Shown: piece by piece, positions 33,660 to 43,275 of the stretch
Layout: each line of letters begins with the position of its first letter
Numbering within the stretch: the first letter of the stretch is position 1
Position numbers and translations under genes: made by a program
The notes under the pieces: model-generated
What the model saw: the letters and a program-made list of their open reading frames with translations, nothing else
What the model was told of the DNA's origin: nothing
The model's database searches: none
Assembly: GCF_900182815.1 (NCBI RefSeq)
Contig: NZ_FXUA01000009.1
Coordinates: 1 to 64,000, forward strand
Direction of reading: 5' to 3'
DNA: 64,000 nucleotides
DNA from: Algoriphagus winogradskyi
GTDB lineage: Bacteria > Bacteroidota > Bacteroidia > Cytophagales > Cyclobacteriaceae

Positions 33660-35237
33660 ATGAAAAATATTCTTACTACTGCACTTTTACTAGTTGCTTT
33701 GGTTTCTTCTAGCCTCGGTCAAAATTGGGATTGGGGAGGACCGATTGATCCGCTGCAAGCAAGATTTGAGGTGAAGCATTACCGGCTGGAATTAGAACTT
33801 TTCCCGGAGAGTAAATCAATCAAAGGTAAAAGCACCGTCACATTTTCTACCAGCACTCAATTAGACACACTTCGTCTAGACCTTATCGATGAGTATAAAG
33901 TGACAAGCGTCCAGGCCAAAGGAGGTGAACTGGAGTTTTCACATAACAATGATCTCATAGATATTCTCATCACTGCTTGTTCCTGCGATGCGGTGGATAT
34001 TTTCTATGAGGGAATAACCCCAATTGCGATAAATCCACCATGGGAAGGCGGCTTTACTTGGAAAAAAGATCAATTAGGAAATGATTGGATGGGGCTTTCA
34101 TCTCAAGGTGAAGGGGCAAAGATATTCATGCCTGCCCTGGATCATCCATCTTCAGAAGCCGCAGAGGGCGTTGATCTTTTGATCACTGTTCCAAAACCTT
34201 ATTTCATAGCAGCTAATGGGCGTCTAGCCCAAGTAACACAGAAAGAGGACATGCAGACTTATCATTGGTCAACAACTTATCCTATAAATAATTATGGGAT
34301 CAACTTTACGATGGGCGTTTTTCATGAAGAAGAGATAAGTTTCACCTCAGTTTCTGGTGATCAAATCCCCATGCATGCCTGGGTTTTACAGGAAAACAAA
34401 GCCAAAGCAAAAGACATTTTGGAAGTACTAAAGGTATCTACAGAAACTCATGAGAAATATTTTGGAGCATACCCGTGGCCAAAAGATAAGGTAGCAATAG
34501 TGGAAACGCCCTATCTCGGAATGGAGCATCAGACCATCAATGCATATGGAAACTTCTATCGTTTCGTGAAAATGGGCGCGGTCAATTATGATAATTTATT
34601 GCACCATGAACTAGGCCATGAATGGTTTGGAAATAAGGTTTCTGTCGGTGATTGGGCGGACTTCTGGATTCATGAGGGAATTACTGCCTACGGAGACTGG
34701 CTTTACTACTTAGAGCATGGCGGTGAAGAGGCTTACTTCGAAAAAGTAGGTGGAACTTTAAAATCTATCAGTCATTCCAAGCCAGTGGCCAGCCCTGTAA
34801 ATAGTACCGAAGAGGAGGCTTATCATTCAGAGATTTATACAAAGGGAGCGTACATCATGCATTCCCTACGCGGAATTTTAGGTGACGAAGTTTTCTTCCC
34901 GATGTTGAAAGCATTCGCAAATGATCCTCGATTCACCTATAAAAACCAAGTCAATACGCGTGATTTTATTGATTTTGTAACTTCATTTACAGGAGAAAAT
35001 TTGGAAGGTTTTTTTCAGTTATATCTCTACACAACTGATATTCCAGAAGTAAAAATCTCTAAAAAGGGAAACAATGGTTTTGAAGTTTCACTGCAAGGAA
35101 TTGACTTCGAACTGCCTGTGGAACTGAAAACAGATAAGGGAATCGAGACAGTTAAGCTAGGTAAGAAACCTCTTTTGATTAATAGCAAGACTCCACCAAT
35201 CGTCGATCCAAGAGGTTGGCTAATGCTTAAAAAATAA
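33660..35237 (+). CDS. M1-family zinc metallopeptidase
   Basis: About 525 residues from ATG 33660 (MKNILTTALLLVALVSSSLG), which opens a proper signal peptide; the frame continues 30 codons upstream across a region that is not protein-like. The catalytic site is HHELGHEWFGNKV plus DFWIHEGITAY, giving HExxH and the third Glu 18 residues on. The exopeptidase motif appears as LGMEHQTINAYG (GxMEN with His in place of Asn). It lacks the long C-terminal domain of classical aminopeptidase N, typical for short periplasmic M1 enzymes of Bacteroidota. Flanked on both sides by nearly identical terminators. Confidence 0.92.
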   Translation: MKNILTTALLLVALVSSSLGQNWDWGGPIDPLQARFEVKHYRLELELFPESKSIKGKSTVTFSTSTQLDTLRLDLIDEYKVTSVQAKGGELEFSHNNDLIDILITACSCDAVDIFYEGITPIAINPPWEGGFTWKKDQLGNDWMGLSSQGEGAKIFMPALDHPSSEAAEGVDLLITVPKPYFIAANGRLAQVTQKEDMQTYHWSTTYPINNYGINFTMGVFHEEEISFTSVSGDQIPMHAWVLQENKAKAKDILEVLKVSTETHEKYFGAYPWPKDKVAIVETPYLGMEHQTINAYGNFYRFVKMGAVNYDNLLHHELGHEWFGNKVSVGDWADFWIHEGITAYGDWLYYLEHGGEEAYFEKVGGTLKSISHSKPVASPVNSTEEEAYHSEIYTKGAYIMHSLRGILGDEVFFPMLKAFANDPRFTYKNQVNTRDFIDFVTSFTGENLEGFFQLYLYTTDIPEVKISKKGNNGFEVSLQGIDFELPVELKTDKGIETVKLGKKPLLINSKTPPIVDPRGWLMLKK

Positions 35238-35273
35238 TCCCTAAGCATGGAAGCTTAAAAGACTCTTGATCAT

Positions 35274-35311
35274 AAAAAAGCCTCTTCAAGTAAGTTTGAA
35301 GAGGCTTTTTT
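35274..35311 (+). terminator. M1 peptidase gene terminator
   Basis: AAAAAAGCCTCTTCAA, loop GTAAGT, TTGAAGAGGC, then a T-run. It is a near twin of the tsf terminator. Confidence 0.9.
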
Positions 35312-35467
35312 TTAAAATATCTATTGCATTTGAACCAGTAATAAGCTTAAGCGACTTAATAGATGGAACATTCGCATTTCCGGTACTTCGGTCACCCGTC
35401 ATCGGTCTTCTGACCGGATGAGCAATGAATTTTAGACTAATGGTATTATTGCGGATATTTATTTCAA

Positions 35468-36496
35468 TCAAAAATGCTTCCAGCCCTGTGCTTTGATTTG
35501 CACGGCAGTTCCACTTTTTGTAACCAAGAACTTACCTTCCTCAGCCTTGCTGATATGTCCGATAAAGTGGATATCCGGATGCTTTTCAAGTTTCGCAAAA
35601 TCCTTTTGATCAATCGTGAATAGCAACTCATAGTCTTCGCCCCCATTCATCACGCAAGTGATAGGATCTAGATTCAGTTCCACAGCCGTATCAAAAGTCT
35701 GCTTATCAATCGGAAGTTTATCTTCATAGATCGTAGCTCCTACTCCTGATGCTTTGCAGATATGAAAAATCTCTGAAGCCAATCCATCAGAAATATCCAT
35801 CATACTTGTTGGCACTACTTCCATTTCTCGAAGTTCATGGATGATATCAACCCGTGCATCTGGCTTCAGCTGGCGGGCAGTGACTAAAGTATATTTCCCT
35901 AAATCAGGCTTCATTTCTGGATTAGCTAGAAAAACTTCCTTTTCACGCTCCAGGATTTGCAATCCAACCAAAGCGGCTCCCAAGTCACCAGTCACACAAA
36001 GAATATCATTTTCTTTGGCACCGGATCTATAAGAGATTTGCTCAGGCTTTGCTTGGCCAATTGCCGTAACAGAGATCACCAAACCACTTCTGGAAGCCGT
36101 AGTATCACCGCCAATCAAATCCACACCATAATGCTCACATGCTGCATGAATTCCTTCATAGAGCGCATCAATAGCTTCTACTGAGAACCTATTGGATAGT
36201 GCGATGCTTACGGTGATCTGCTTAGGCACAGCATTCATAGCCGCCACGTCAGACACATTCACTGCCACTGCTTTGAACCCCAAGTGAGGTAATGGCGCAT
36301 AGGAAAGGTCAAAATGAACTCCTTCAATCAATAGATCAGTAGTCACAACTTTAACCATGTCTCCAGCTTCAATCACTGCAGCATCGTCACCAATACCTTT
36401 CAAAGTGCTGGAGTTTTTAATTATCACTTTTTCATTGAGATGATCGATCAAACCGAATTCACCCAAATCGCTTATTTCTGTTCTCTTTTCTGACAT
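35468..36496 (-). CDS. thiL: thiamine-monophosphate kinase
   Basis: A 342-residue PurM-like kinase: LKGIGDDAAVIEAG (metal-binding Asp pair), TTDLLIEGVHFDLSY, VNVSDVAAMNAVPKQI, LIGGDTTAS, VTGDLGAALVGLQ, MDISDGLASEIFHI and NGGEDYELLFTI. It phosphorylates thiamine monophosphate to the active diphosphate. Full length. No other thi genes adjoin. Confidence 0.95.
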   Translation of the reverse strand: MSEKRTEISDLGEFGLIDHLNEKVIIKNSSTLKGIGDDAAVIEAGDMVKVVTTDLLIEGVHFDLSYAPLPHLGFKAVAVNVSDVAAMNAVPKQITVSIALSNRFSVEAIDALYEGIHAACEHYGVDLIGGDTTASRSGLVISVTAIGQAKPEQISYRSGAKENDILCVTGDLGAALVGLQILEREKEVFLANPEMKPDLGKYTLVTARQLKPDARVDIIHELREMEVVPTSMMDISDGLASEIFHICKASGVGATIYEDKLPIDKQTFDTAVELNLDPITCVMNGGEDYELLFTIDQKDFAKLEKHPDIHFIGHISKAEEGKFLVTKSGTAVQIKAQGWKHF

Positions 36497-36757
36497 ATTT
36501 TTATAACCTCCCGCGAAGGCGCAAAGGCGCTATTTTTAATTTTTATACTAAATGATACTCGTGAGTATTTCTGATTTACGAAGTACGATTTACGAGATGC
36601 ACAGTAGATTTGATGTCATTTACAAACTTTACCACTTTTCAACCTTGCCACACTTAATCAGCTTATGGAGGGAATTTTCCAATCTTCCAATCTTCCAATG
36701 TTTCAATTATGAATAATGAAGTACACCAAACTTTACAACCTTACCACCTACAACTTC

Positions 36758-37159
36758 TCAACTCACATCCTGACACAATTCAATCAAAACACCATTCGTG
36801 CTCCGAGGATGCAAAAATACCACTAATTTATTGTCTGCCCCAAGTTTGGGTGTTTCATTCAGGATTTCGAAACCTTCCGCTTTCAATCGTTCTACTTCAA
36901 CATTGATATCTTCTACATCAAATGCGATATGATGTACACCTTCCGATTTTCGCTCTAGGAATTTAGCAATCGGGCTACTTTCATCCGTAGCCTGAAGCAG
37001 TTCCACTTTCGTTTCTCCGACCTGAAAGAATGATGTAGCTACTTTTTCTCCCTCCACTTCCTCAGTTTTAAAGTGCCTTTTACCCAGTAACTTCTCAAAG
37101 AGCTCATTGGATTTCTCCAGATCCTGAACGGCTATGCCTATATGCTCGATTTTCCTCAT
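36758..37159 (-). CDS. mce: methylmalonyl-CoA epimerase
   Basis: A 133-residue VOC-fold protein: KIEHIGIAVQDLEKSNELFE, KVELLQATDESSPIAKFLE, GVHHIAFDVEDI and FLHPRSTNGVLIELCQ. His (HIGI), His (HHIAF), Glu (VELL) and Glu (IELCQ) form the metal site, as in methylmalonyl-CoA epimerase. It links propionyl-CoA and succinyl-CoA metabolism; the mutase genes are not in this window. It is divergent from the Fe-S carrier gene. Confidence 0.92.
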   Translation of the reverse strand: MRKIEHIGIAVQDLEKSNELFEKLLGKRHFKTEEVEGEKVATSFFQVGETKVELLQATDESSPIAKFLERKSEGVHHIAFDVEDINVEVERLKAEGFEILNETPKLGADNKLVVFLHPRSTNGVLIELCQDVS

Positions 37160-37171
37160 GCTTAAAATTGC

Positions 37172-37179
37172 TATATTTG
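37172..37179 (+). promoter_or_regulatory. -7 box before the A-type Fe-S carrier gene
   Basis: TATATTTG matches TAnnTTTG exactly, about 70 bp before the ATG at 37250 and just beyond the divergent mce start. The -33 box is weak. Confidence 0.55.
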
Positions 37180-37249
37180 CATTGAATCATTTTGGGAGTG
37201 ATACTGTTTTCCCATTACTTCAACTTAAGACAAAGTAATAAATAAAGAT

Positions 37250-37576
37250 ATGATAATCGTTTCTGACAAAGCCAAAGAGCGTATCCTACAGCTCAAAAAA
37301 GAGGAAGGACGCGCAGAAAATGAGAATATACGTGTTTCGGTGAAAGGTGGCGGCTGTTCAGGTCTAATGTACGATTTAGGCTTTGATGGCGCTCAAGTGG
37401 AAACTGACCACGTATTTGAGGACAAAGGAGTGAAAATCCTGGTGGATAGAAAAAGCTTATTATACCTAGCTGGAACTACGCTGGAATTCACAGATGGACT
37501 GAACGGAAAAGGCTTCCAATTTGTGAACCCTAATGCAAGCAGAACCTGTGGATGCGGAGAAAGCTTCTCTGTATAA
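37250..37576 (+). CDS. A-type Fe-S carrier protein (IscA/ErpA/SufA-like)
   Basis: A 108-residue protein with the three conserved cysteines of the family: Cys in VKGGGCSGLMYDLGFD and the pair in SRTCGCGESFSV near the end. These bind the iron or Fe-S cluster passed to target enzymes. A second family member at 59411 lacks the last two cysteines. Terminated by a perfect palindromic hairpin. Confidence 0.93.
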   Translation: MIIVSDKAKERILQLKKEEGRAENENIRVSVKGGGCSGLMYDLGFDGAQVETDHVFEDKGVKILVDRKSLLYLAGTTLEFTDGLNGKGFQFVNPNASRTCGCGESFSV

Positions 37577-37600
37577 GCGTTAAATCTTGATAATCATTAG

Positions 37601-37624
37601 AAGGCAACCTGATCAGGTTGCCTT
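37601..37624 (+). terminator. intrinsic terminator after the Fe-S carrier gene
   Basis: A perfect 24-bp palindrome (AAGGCAACCTGA and its complement) followed by a T-run. It lies within the upstream extension of the gcvT frame, which confirms the later gcvT start. Confidence 0.88.
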
Positions 37625-37683
37625 TTTTAGTGCATTTTTCGCCTCAATCCTTACCTTTGCCCACTAGAAAATTAACCCAGATT

Positions 37684-38778
37684 ATGGAAGAGCAAATCAA
37701 AAAAATCCAACTCAATGACTTGCACGTTGCCCTTGGTGGTAAAATGGTGCCTTTCGCAGGATATAACATGCCTGTACGTTACAGTTCTGATAATGAAGAG
37801 CACCTTTGCGTGAGAAATGGCGTTGGCGTTTTTGATGTCTCCCACATGGGCGAATTTATGGTAGAAGGCCCAGAGGCACTCAACCTAATCCAAAAAGTAA
37901 CTTCCAACGATGCCTCCAAAATCGTGGATGGACAAGCACAGTATTCTTGCTTTCCTAATGCTACAGGAGGTATTGTTGATGACCTGATCGTTTACAAATT
38001 TGAAGACGAGAAGTACATGCTGGTGGTAAACGCTTCCAATATCGATAAAGATTGGGCTTGGGTAAACCAGCACAATACCATGGGCGCGAAGCTGAGAAAC
38101 ATCTCTGATGAGATTTCGCTTTTTGCTATCCAAGGACCAAAGGCAATCGAAGCTGTTCAAGCATTAACTCCAGTTAATCTTGCTGACATTAAATTCTATC
38201 ATTTTACTGTAGGTGAATTTGCCGGAGTTCAGGATGTGATCATCTCAGGAACTGGTTATACAGGTGCTGGAGGGTTTGAGATCTACGTGAAAAACGAAGA
38301 TGCTGAGAAGGTTTGGAACGCTGTGTTCGAAGCGGGAAAAGACTTCGACATCAAGCCAATCGGTCTTGGTGCTAGAGATACACTCCGTATGGAAATGGGC
38401 TATTGTCTCTATGGAAATGACATCACAGATACCACTTCTCCTTTGGAAGCTGGACTGGGTTGGATCACAAAATTCACCAAGGACTTCACCAATTCTGAGG
38501 CACTGAAAGCTCAGAAAGAAGCTGGCGTTAGCAAGAAATTGGTTGGCTTCATCATGCAAGAAAGAGGAATTCCGAGAGGTCATTATCCAATTGTGGATGC
38601 AGCTGGAGAAGTGATAGGAGAAGTAACTTCTGGAACTCAGTCTCCAAGCATGGGAGTGGGTATAGGACTGGGATATGTGAAAACTGAGTTTAGCAAACCT
38701 GGAACTGAGATTTTCATCCAAGTAAGAAACAAGAACCTTAAAGCTCAAGTGGAGAAACTTCCACTTTTGAAAAAATAA
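37684..38778 (+). CDS. gcvT: glycine cleavage system T protein (aminomethyltransferase)
   Basis: About 364 residues from ATG 37684 (MEEQIKKIQLNDLHVALGGK); the frame begins 22 codons earlier, but that stretch overlaps a terminator. Motifs: MVPFAGYNMPVRY, VGVFDVSHMGEF, GTGYTGAGGFEIYV, GLGARDTLRMEMGY and EAGLGWITKF, the folate-binding aminomethyltransferase pattern. It transfers the methylene group to tetrahydrofolate. The comB ATG follows its stop with zero spacing. Confidence 0.96.
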   Translation: MEEQIKKIQLNDLHVALGGKMVPFAGYNMPVRYSSDNEEHLCVRNGVGVFDVSHMGEFMVEGPEALNLIQKVTSNDASKIVDGQAQYSCFPNATGGIVDDLIVYKFEDEKYMLVVNASNIDKDWAWVNQHNTMGAKLRNISDEISLFAIQGPKAIEAVQALTPVNLADIKFYHFTVGEFAGVQDVIISGTGYTGAGGFEIYVKNEDAEKVWNAVFEAGKDFDIKPIGLGARDTLRMEMGYCLYGNDITDTTSPLEAGLGWITKFTKDFTNSEALKAQKEAGVSKKLVGFIMQERGIPRGHYPIVDAAGEVIGEVTSGTQSPSMGVGIGLGYVKTEFSKPGTEIFIQVRNKNLKAQVEKLPLLKK

Positions 38779-39492
38779 ATGCAACAAGTAGAAATCTGTT
38801 TCAGTCCAGAATTAATTCATCTGCATGAACTGCAAGGCAAGATTGTGGTAGTGGTCGATATATTTCGCGCCACTTCCACCATGGTTGCTGCGCTGGCAAA
38901 TGGAATTACAGAAATTAAAACCTGTGCTGATCTCGAAGAATGCAGAGCAATGGCATCCGCTGATTATTTGATCGCTGGCGAAAGAAATGGAATAATGGCC
39001 GAGGGCTTCCAACTCGGAAACTCTCCCCTAGCCTACCTGTCCAGAGATTATCAAAGCCAAAAGCTAGCCATGACCACGACCAATGGCACCTTGGCAATTT
39101 CTAAATCTACGGGTGCTGATGAAATTCTGATTGGCGCTTTCCCAAATCTTCAAGCTACAGTAAGCTATATACAGTCTCGCAATAAGGATGTGTTGATTCA
39201 CTGTGCAGGCTGGAAAGGCAAATTCAATCTGGAAGATTCTTTGTACGCTGGTGCTCTCGTAAAAGCCTTAGAAGCTAGCCATGATGCAGAAGATGATGCT
39301 GCAATAGCCATGAAATCTCTCTACGAGAAGGAAGGACATAATTTGAAAGGCTTTCTATCTCAGGCTTCCCATGCTAAGCGCCTTCAAAATCATAACATAG
39401 ATTCTGATATAGATTTTTGTCTAACGCTAGACCTTTATTCTTTAGTTGGTAAAGTAGAAAATGAAACATTAGTAGCTGTGGAAAATTGGTAG
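38779..39492 (+). CDS. comB: 2-phosphosulfolactate phosphatase family protein
   Basis: A 237-residue ComB: VVVDIFRATSTMVAALANGI, AGERNGIMAEGFQLGNSP, TTTNGTLAISKSTGADEIL, HCAGWKGKFNLEDSLYAGAL and EDDAAIAMKSLY. In methanogens ComB dephosphorylates phosphosulfolactate for coenzyme M; bacterial relatives are thought to serve sulfolactate or sulfonolipid pathways, which is plausible in Bacteroidota but not shown here. It is translationally coupled to gcvT (TAAATG). No comA or comC nearby. Confidence 0.9.
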   Translation: MQQVEICFSPELIHLHELQGKIVVVVDIFRATSTMVAALANGITEIKTCADLEECRAMASADYLIAGERNGIMAEGFQLGNSPLAYLSRDYQSQKLAMTTTNGTLAISKSTGADEILIGAFPNLQATVSYIQSRNKDVLIHCAGWKGKFNLEDSLYAGALVKALEASHDAEDDAAIAMKSLYEKEGHNLKGFLSQASHAKRLQNHNIDSDIDFCLTLDLYSLVGKVENETLVAVENW

Positions 39493-39521
39493 AAACTCAC
39501 ATTTTCAAAAGTGGATGCTTT

Positions 39522-39551
39522 CAAAGCTCGGTAGAATTCTATCGAGCTTTG
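39522..39551 (+). terminator. gcvT-comB terminator
   Basis: CAAAGCTCGGTAG, AATT, CTATCGAGCTTTG, a 13-bp stem with one G-T pair, then GTGTTTTTT. Confidence 0.85.
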
Positions 39552-39676
39552 GTGTTTTTTAGGGTTAATAGTTCCCCATTTTGAAGCATAAAATCCCGCT
39601 TAAAAATTGTTTAAACCATCTTTAAAATTTGGCGTTTACCGATTAATCTTAACCACTAACTAACCAACTTTTAAGT

Positions 39677-41155
39677 ATGAAAAACGGGACAATGATCCAA
39701 TATTTCCATTGGTATTCTCCAGAGGATACCATTTGGAAAGAAGTAAAAGAAAAAGCCGAATACCTAGGCTACCTCGGCATCACCAGCGTCTGGCTGCCAC
39801 CTGCAGGCAAAGGAGAAAATGGCGGAAGAAGCAGCGGATATGATACGTACGATTTATTTGACTTGGGGGAGTTTGATCAAAAAGGATCAGTAAGAACAAA
39901 GTACGGAACCAAGGATGAATTCATCGAAGCCACTCAAGCACTTCATGACCGAGGCATTCAGGTAATTGTCGACTTTGTACTGAACCATAAAGCCGGAGGA
40001 GATGAATCCGAAATTCTGAAGGCTGTGAAAGTGAATGAGGAAAACCGGCTGGAAACCATCTCTGAACCCTATGATATCGAGGCGTTTACACGATTTACTT
40101 TTCCGGGTAGAAATGGGAAATATTCGGATTTTATCTGGGATCACAATTGCTTCAGCGGAGTAGATTTCGACCACAGAAATCAGGAACATGGTATTTTCAA
40201 TCTCATGAGCGAATATGGAAACGATTGGGAGGAAATGATTGACGACGAAAAAGGGAACTATGACTTCCTGATGTTCTGCGACATTGAATTCAGAAATCCC
40301 GCGGTACGACAGGAAATTCTACACTATGCCTTATGGCTTCATGAGCTCACTTACTACGATGGGGTTAGACTGGACGCCGTCAAGCATATTGCACCAGAGT
40401 ACTTTCAGGAACTGATGTATTTTCTCCGTGAGAAAACCGGAAAAGACATTTTCGCTGTAGGTGAATATTGGGCGCCTGGCCATCTGGAATTGCTGCTAAA
40501 ATATATTGAAGCTACTGACGGCACGATGAGCTTGTTTGACTCAGCGCTACAACATAATTTTCACATTGCTTCCAATTCTGGAAGTGACTATGATCTAAGG
40601 AAGATATTTGACAAAACATTGGTTGCTCATAGCCCAGACCTTGCTGTCACACTGGTCGATAATCATGACACACAGCCATTGCAGTCTTTGGAGGCTCCAG
40701 TCGAATATTGGTTCAAACCCTTGGCTTATGCTTTGATTCTGCTTCGCAAGGATGGATATCCTTGCGTCTTTCATCCAGATCTTTATGGCGCGAGCTATTG
40801 GGACAAGGGCCAAGATGGTGAGGATCATGAGATTTTCATCAATCGGGTAGATGAGTTGGAAAATTTGCTTTATGCGCGAAAAGATTTTGCTTTTGGCATG
40901 CAGCGAGACTACTTCGAAAGTCCAAATGTGCTTGGTTGGACCAGAGAAGGAAACGAGGAACACGGAGGTTGTGCTGTAGTACTATCTAATGCAGATGGGG
41001 CAACTGTCTCCATGGAAATCGGTTCTCGCTATGCCGGGAAGAAGTTCAAAGACATGCTGGGTAAAATCCAGGACGAGGTTTGGGTAAATGAATCAGGCTG
41101 GGGAGATTTTCATTGCGCTCCTGGATCAGTCTCGGTTTGGACAGAAGCGGATTAA
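39677..41155 (+). CDS. cytoplasmic alpha-amylase (GH13, subfamily 5-like)
   Basis: A 492-residue enzyme without signal peptide. GH13 regions: VDFVLNHK, GVRLDAVKHI (nucleophile Asp), FAVGEYW (acid/base Glu) and LVDNHDTQ (third Asp). N-terminal MKNGTMIQYFHWYSPEDTIW and LPPAGKGENG are typical of subfamily 5 cytoplasmic amylases. It would hydrolyse internal or imported malto-oligosaccharides or glycogen. Alone between two terminators. Confidence 0.94.
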   Translation: MKNGTMIQYFHWYSPEDTIWKEVKEKAEYLGYLGITSVWLPPAGKGENGGRSSGYDTYDLFDLGEFDQKGSVRTKYGTKDEFIEATQALHDRGIQVIVDFVLNHKAGGDESEILKAVKVNEENRLETISEPYDIEAFTRFTFPGRNGKYSDFIWDHNCFSGVDFDHRNQEHGIFNLMSEYGNDWEEMIDDEKGNYDFLMFCDIEFRNPAVRQEILHYALWLHELTYYDGVRLDAVKHIAPEYFQELMYFLREKTGKDIFAVGEYWAPGHLELLLKYIEATDGTMSLFDSALQHNFHIASNSGSDYDLRKIFDKTLVAHSPDLAVTLVDNHDTQPLQSLEAPVEYWFKPLAYALILLRKDGYPCVFHPDLYGASYWDKGQDGEDHEIFINRVDELENLLYARKDFAFGMQRDYFESPNVLGWTREGNEEHGGCAVVLSNADGATVSMEIGSRYAGKKFKDMLGKIQDEVWVNESGWGDFHCAPGSVSVWTEAD

Positions 41156-41164
41156 ACTATTGCT

Positions 41165-41193
41165 AAGAGCTGGAATATTAATCTCCAGCTCTT
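41165..41193 (+). terminator. alpha-amylase gene terminator
   Basis: AAGAGCTGGA, nine-base loop, TCCAGCTCTT, then a T-rich tail. Confidence 0.85.
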
Positions 41194-41301
41194 ATTCTTT
41201 TCCCTCTTTTCTTCCTAGCTCCATAAAACCCAATCAATCAAATTCTACTTTTATCTTGACAGCAAATGCCCTAGATTGACTGGTTGAAAACATAGCAGTA
41301 A

Positions 41302-42780
41302 ATGGCATACAGATTTTTAAAACATACATTTCTTATTGCTTCACTAGGATTAATTATTATTCCTAGTTTTGCACAAGTAAATAGACCAAATGTACTTTTC
41401 ATCGCTGTAGACGATCTTCGATCAGAATTAGGGCATTTTGAAAATAGCAGCATCATCACTCCCAACCTTGACAAGCTCGCTGCTGAAGGTGTAAGTTTTA
41501 CCAAGCATTTTGTCCAAGTCCCAACTTGTGGAGCTTCCCGTGCTGCTTTTCTGACAGGAAAAAGACCAAGCCGAACCGCAGAACTAGGTAACAACATCAT
41601 GCAGGATGAATTTTCCAAAAAACCAGAAGGAGAAATACCTGAAACTTTTGTTCATCACTTGAGAAGAAATGGATATTACACCATAGGATTGGGCAAAATT
41701 TCCCACTCTGCTGATGGCTTTGTTTATGGGTACGAAGAGGAAGTTTCTGATAAAAAAGAACTGCCTTATAGTTGGGATGAATTCCTTTTTGACGCAGGGA
41801 AATGGGGAACTGGTTGGAATGCATTCTTTGGATATGCAGATGGAGAAAATCGCCAAAGCATGAAAAAACAAGTCAAACCATATGAAGCTGGGGATGTGGA
41901 TGACTTGGGTTATCCAGATGGACTGACAGCTCAATTAGCGATCAAAAAACTCAGAGAACTAAAAGACAGCTCCCAACCTTTTTTCTTGGGAGTAGGTTTC
42001 TTCAAACCACATTTGCCTTTTACCGCTCCAAAAAAATATTGGGATCTTTATGATGAGGAAAGGTTACCATTGGCCAAGAACCCAACAATCCCTAAAAATG
42101 TACCTCGTCAAAGCTTACTCGAAAGTGGTGAATTCAACGGCTATCAACTGGGAGAAGAAAAAGCCGGGCTTGACAGAAAACTCTCTGATGAATATGCACA
42201 CAAAATCAAACATGCGTATTATGCGGCTGCTAGCTATTCAGACGCTCAAATCGGTTTGATCCTAGACGAGCTAAAAGCGCTGGAACTGGATCAAAATACA
42301 ATTGTGATCGTATGGGGAGATCATGGCTGGCACCTTGGCGAGCAGCAAATCTGGGGAAAGCATACACTTTTCGAAAATGCTTTAAATTCAGCGCTGATCT
42401 TCAAAATCCCGGGTTCTAAGGTTAGTAAAATTGATAATTCTATAGTCGAGTCTGTTGATATTTACCCAACTTTGATGGAATTAGTAGGCGTGGAAAAGCC
42501 GAATAATCTGGATGGAGAAAGTTTTGCCTCTCTATTAAATTCCAAAAATTCTCAAAAAGGAAATGTAGCTTATTCCTATTATCATAATGGAATATCGATG
42601 CGGACAGACCGCTATAGACTGACTAAATATTTTAGAGAAGCTGAGCCGACAATTGAGCTTTATGATCATCAAACAGACCCATTAGAATCTATCAATATAG
42701 CAGCGGAAAACCCCGAACTCGTGGCGAATTTGATGCCTATATTGGAAGAAGGAAATACTGGACTTTACGATAAAAAGTAA
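41302..42780 (+). CDS. exported sulfatase, iduronate-2-sulfatase-like
   Basis: A 492-residue sulfatase with a signal peptide ending near SFAQ. NVLFIAVDDLRSELGHF is the metal-binding start of the iduronate-2-sulfatase-like group; the catalytic motif is CGASRAAFLTG (Cys76), with Ala where most sulfatases have Pro; GKISHS and WGDHGWHLGEQQIWGKH complete the active site. It requires formylglycine conversion. Polysaccharide substrate unknown. Confidence 0.92.
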   Translation: MAYRFLKHTFLIASLGLIIIPSFAQVNRPNVLFIAVDDLRSELGHFENSSIITPNLDKLAAEGVSFTKHFVQVPTCGASRAAFLTGKRPSRTAELGNNIMQDEFSKKPEGEIPETFVHHLRRNGYYTIGLGKISHSADGFVYGYEEEVSDKKELPYSWDEFLFDAGKWGTGWNAFFGYADGENRQSMKKQVKPYEAGDVDDLGYPDGLTAQLAIKKLRELKDSSQPFFLGVGFFKPHLPFTAPKKYWDLYDEERLPLAKNPTIPKNVPRQSLLESGEFNGYQLGEEKAGLDRKLSDEYAHKIKHAYYAAASYSDAQIGLILDELKALELDQNTIVIVWGDHGWHLGEQQIWGKHTLFENALNSALIFKIPGSKVSKIDNSIVESVDIYPTLMELVGVEKPNNLDGESFASLLNSKNSQKGNVAYSYYHNGISMRTDRYRLTKYFREAEPTIELYDHQTDPLESINIAAENPELVANLMPILEEGNTGLYDKK

Positions 42781-42787
42781 GGTTTCC

Positions 42788-43126
42788 TTACTTCAACTTC
42801 TCGTTATTCTTATGTCGATCAATATCACGAATATTCTTCTTTTCGAAGTTCTTCTTCATTGCCTCAGTAAGGTCAACCCCCGTTTGATTGGCGAGACAGA
42901 TCAACACCCAAAGCACATCTGCCATTTCATCGCCTAGATCTTTTCCTTTGTCAGATTCCTTGAAAGATTGCTCACCGTAAGTCCGTGACATGATTCTAGC
43001 CAACTCCCCCACTTCTTCCATTAAAATAGTCATGTTGGTAAGCTCATTGAAATAGCGAACGCCAACTGTCTTGATCCATTGATCCACTTGCTCTTGCGCC
43101 TCTTTTATAGTGATTTCCTCTTTCAT
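42788..43126 (-). CDS. MazG-like nucleotide pyrophosphohydrolase
   Basis: About 112 residues from ATG 43126 (MKEEITIKEAQEQVDQWI); 18 further codons upstream are open but atypical. The NTP-PPase-like helical motif is EEVGELARIM (ExxE) and GDEMADVLWVL (ExxD), the magnesium-binding pattern. YGEQSFKESDKGKDLG lies between. It probably cleans non-canonical nucleotides; specificity unknown. Convergent with the sulfatase. Confidence 0.9.
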   Translation of the reverse strand: MKEEITIKEAQEQVDQWIKTVGVRYFNELTNMTILMEEVGELARIMSRTYGEQSFKESDKGKDLGDEMADVLWVLICLANQTGVDLTEAMKKNFEKKNIRDIDRHKNNEKLK

Positions 43127-43275
43127 AAATGATTTAGGTTTAGCCAAAATTAACAATCTATTGATGCACTGGCAGGTCATTTTTCAGAGAAAAGGATCAG
43201 TTATTGATAATTAATATATTTTTCAGAATAGTACTGAAAAGCTATAATACCTCCAGTGAAGCTAAAACCGATTGC

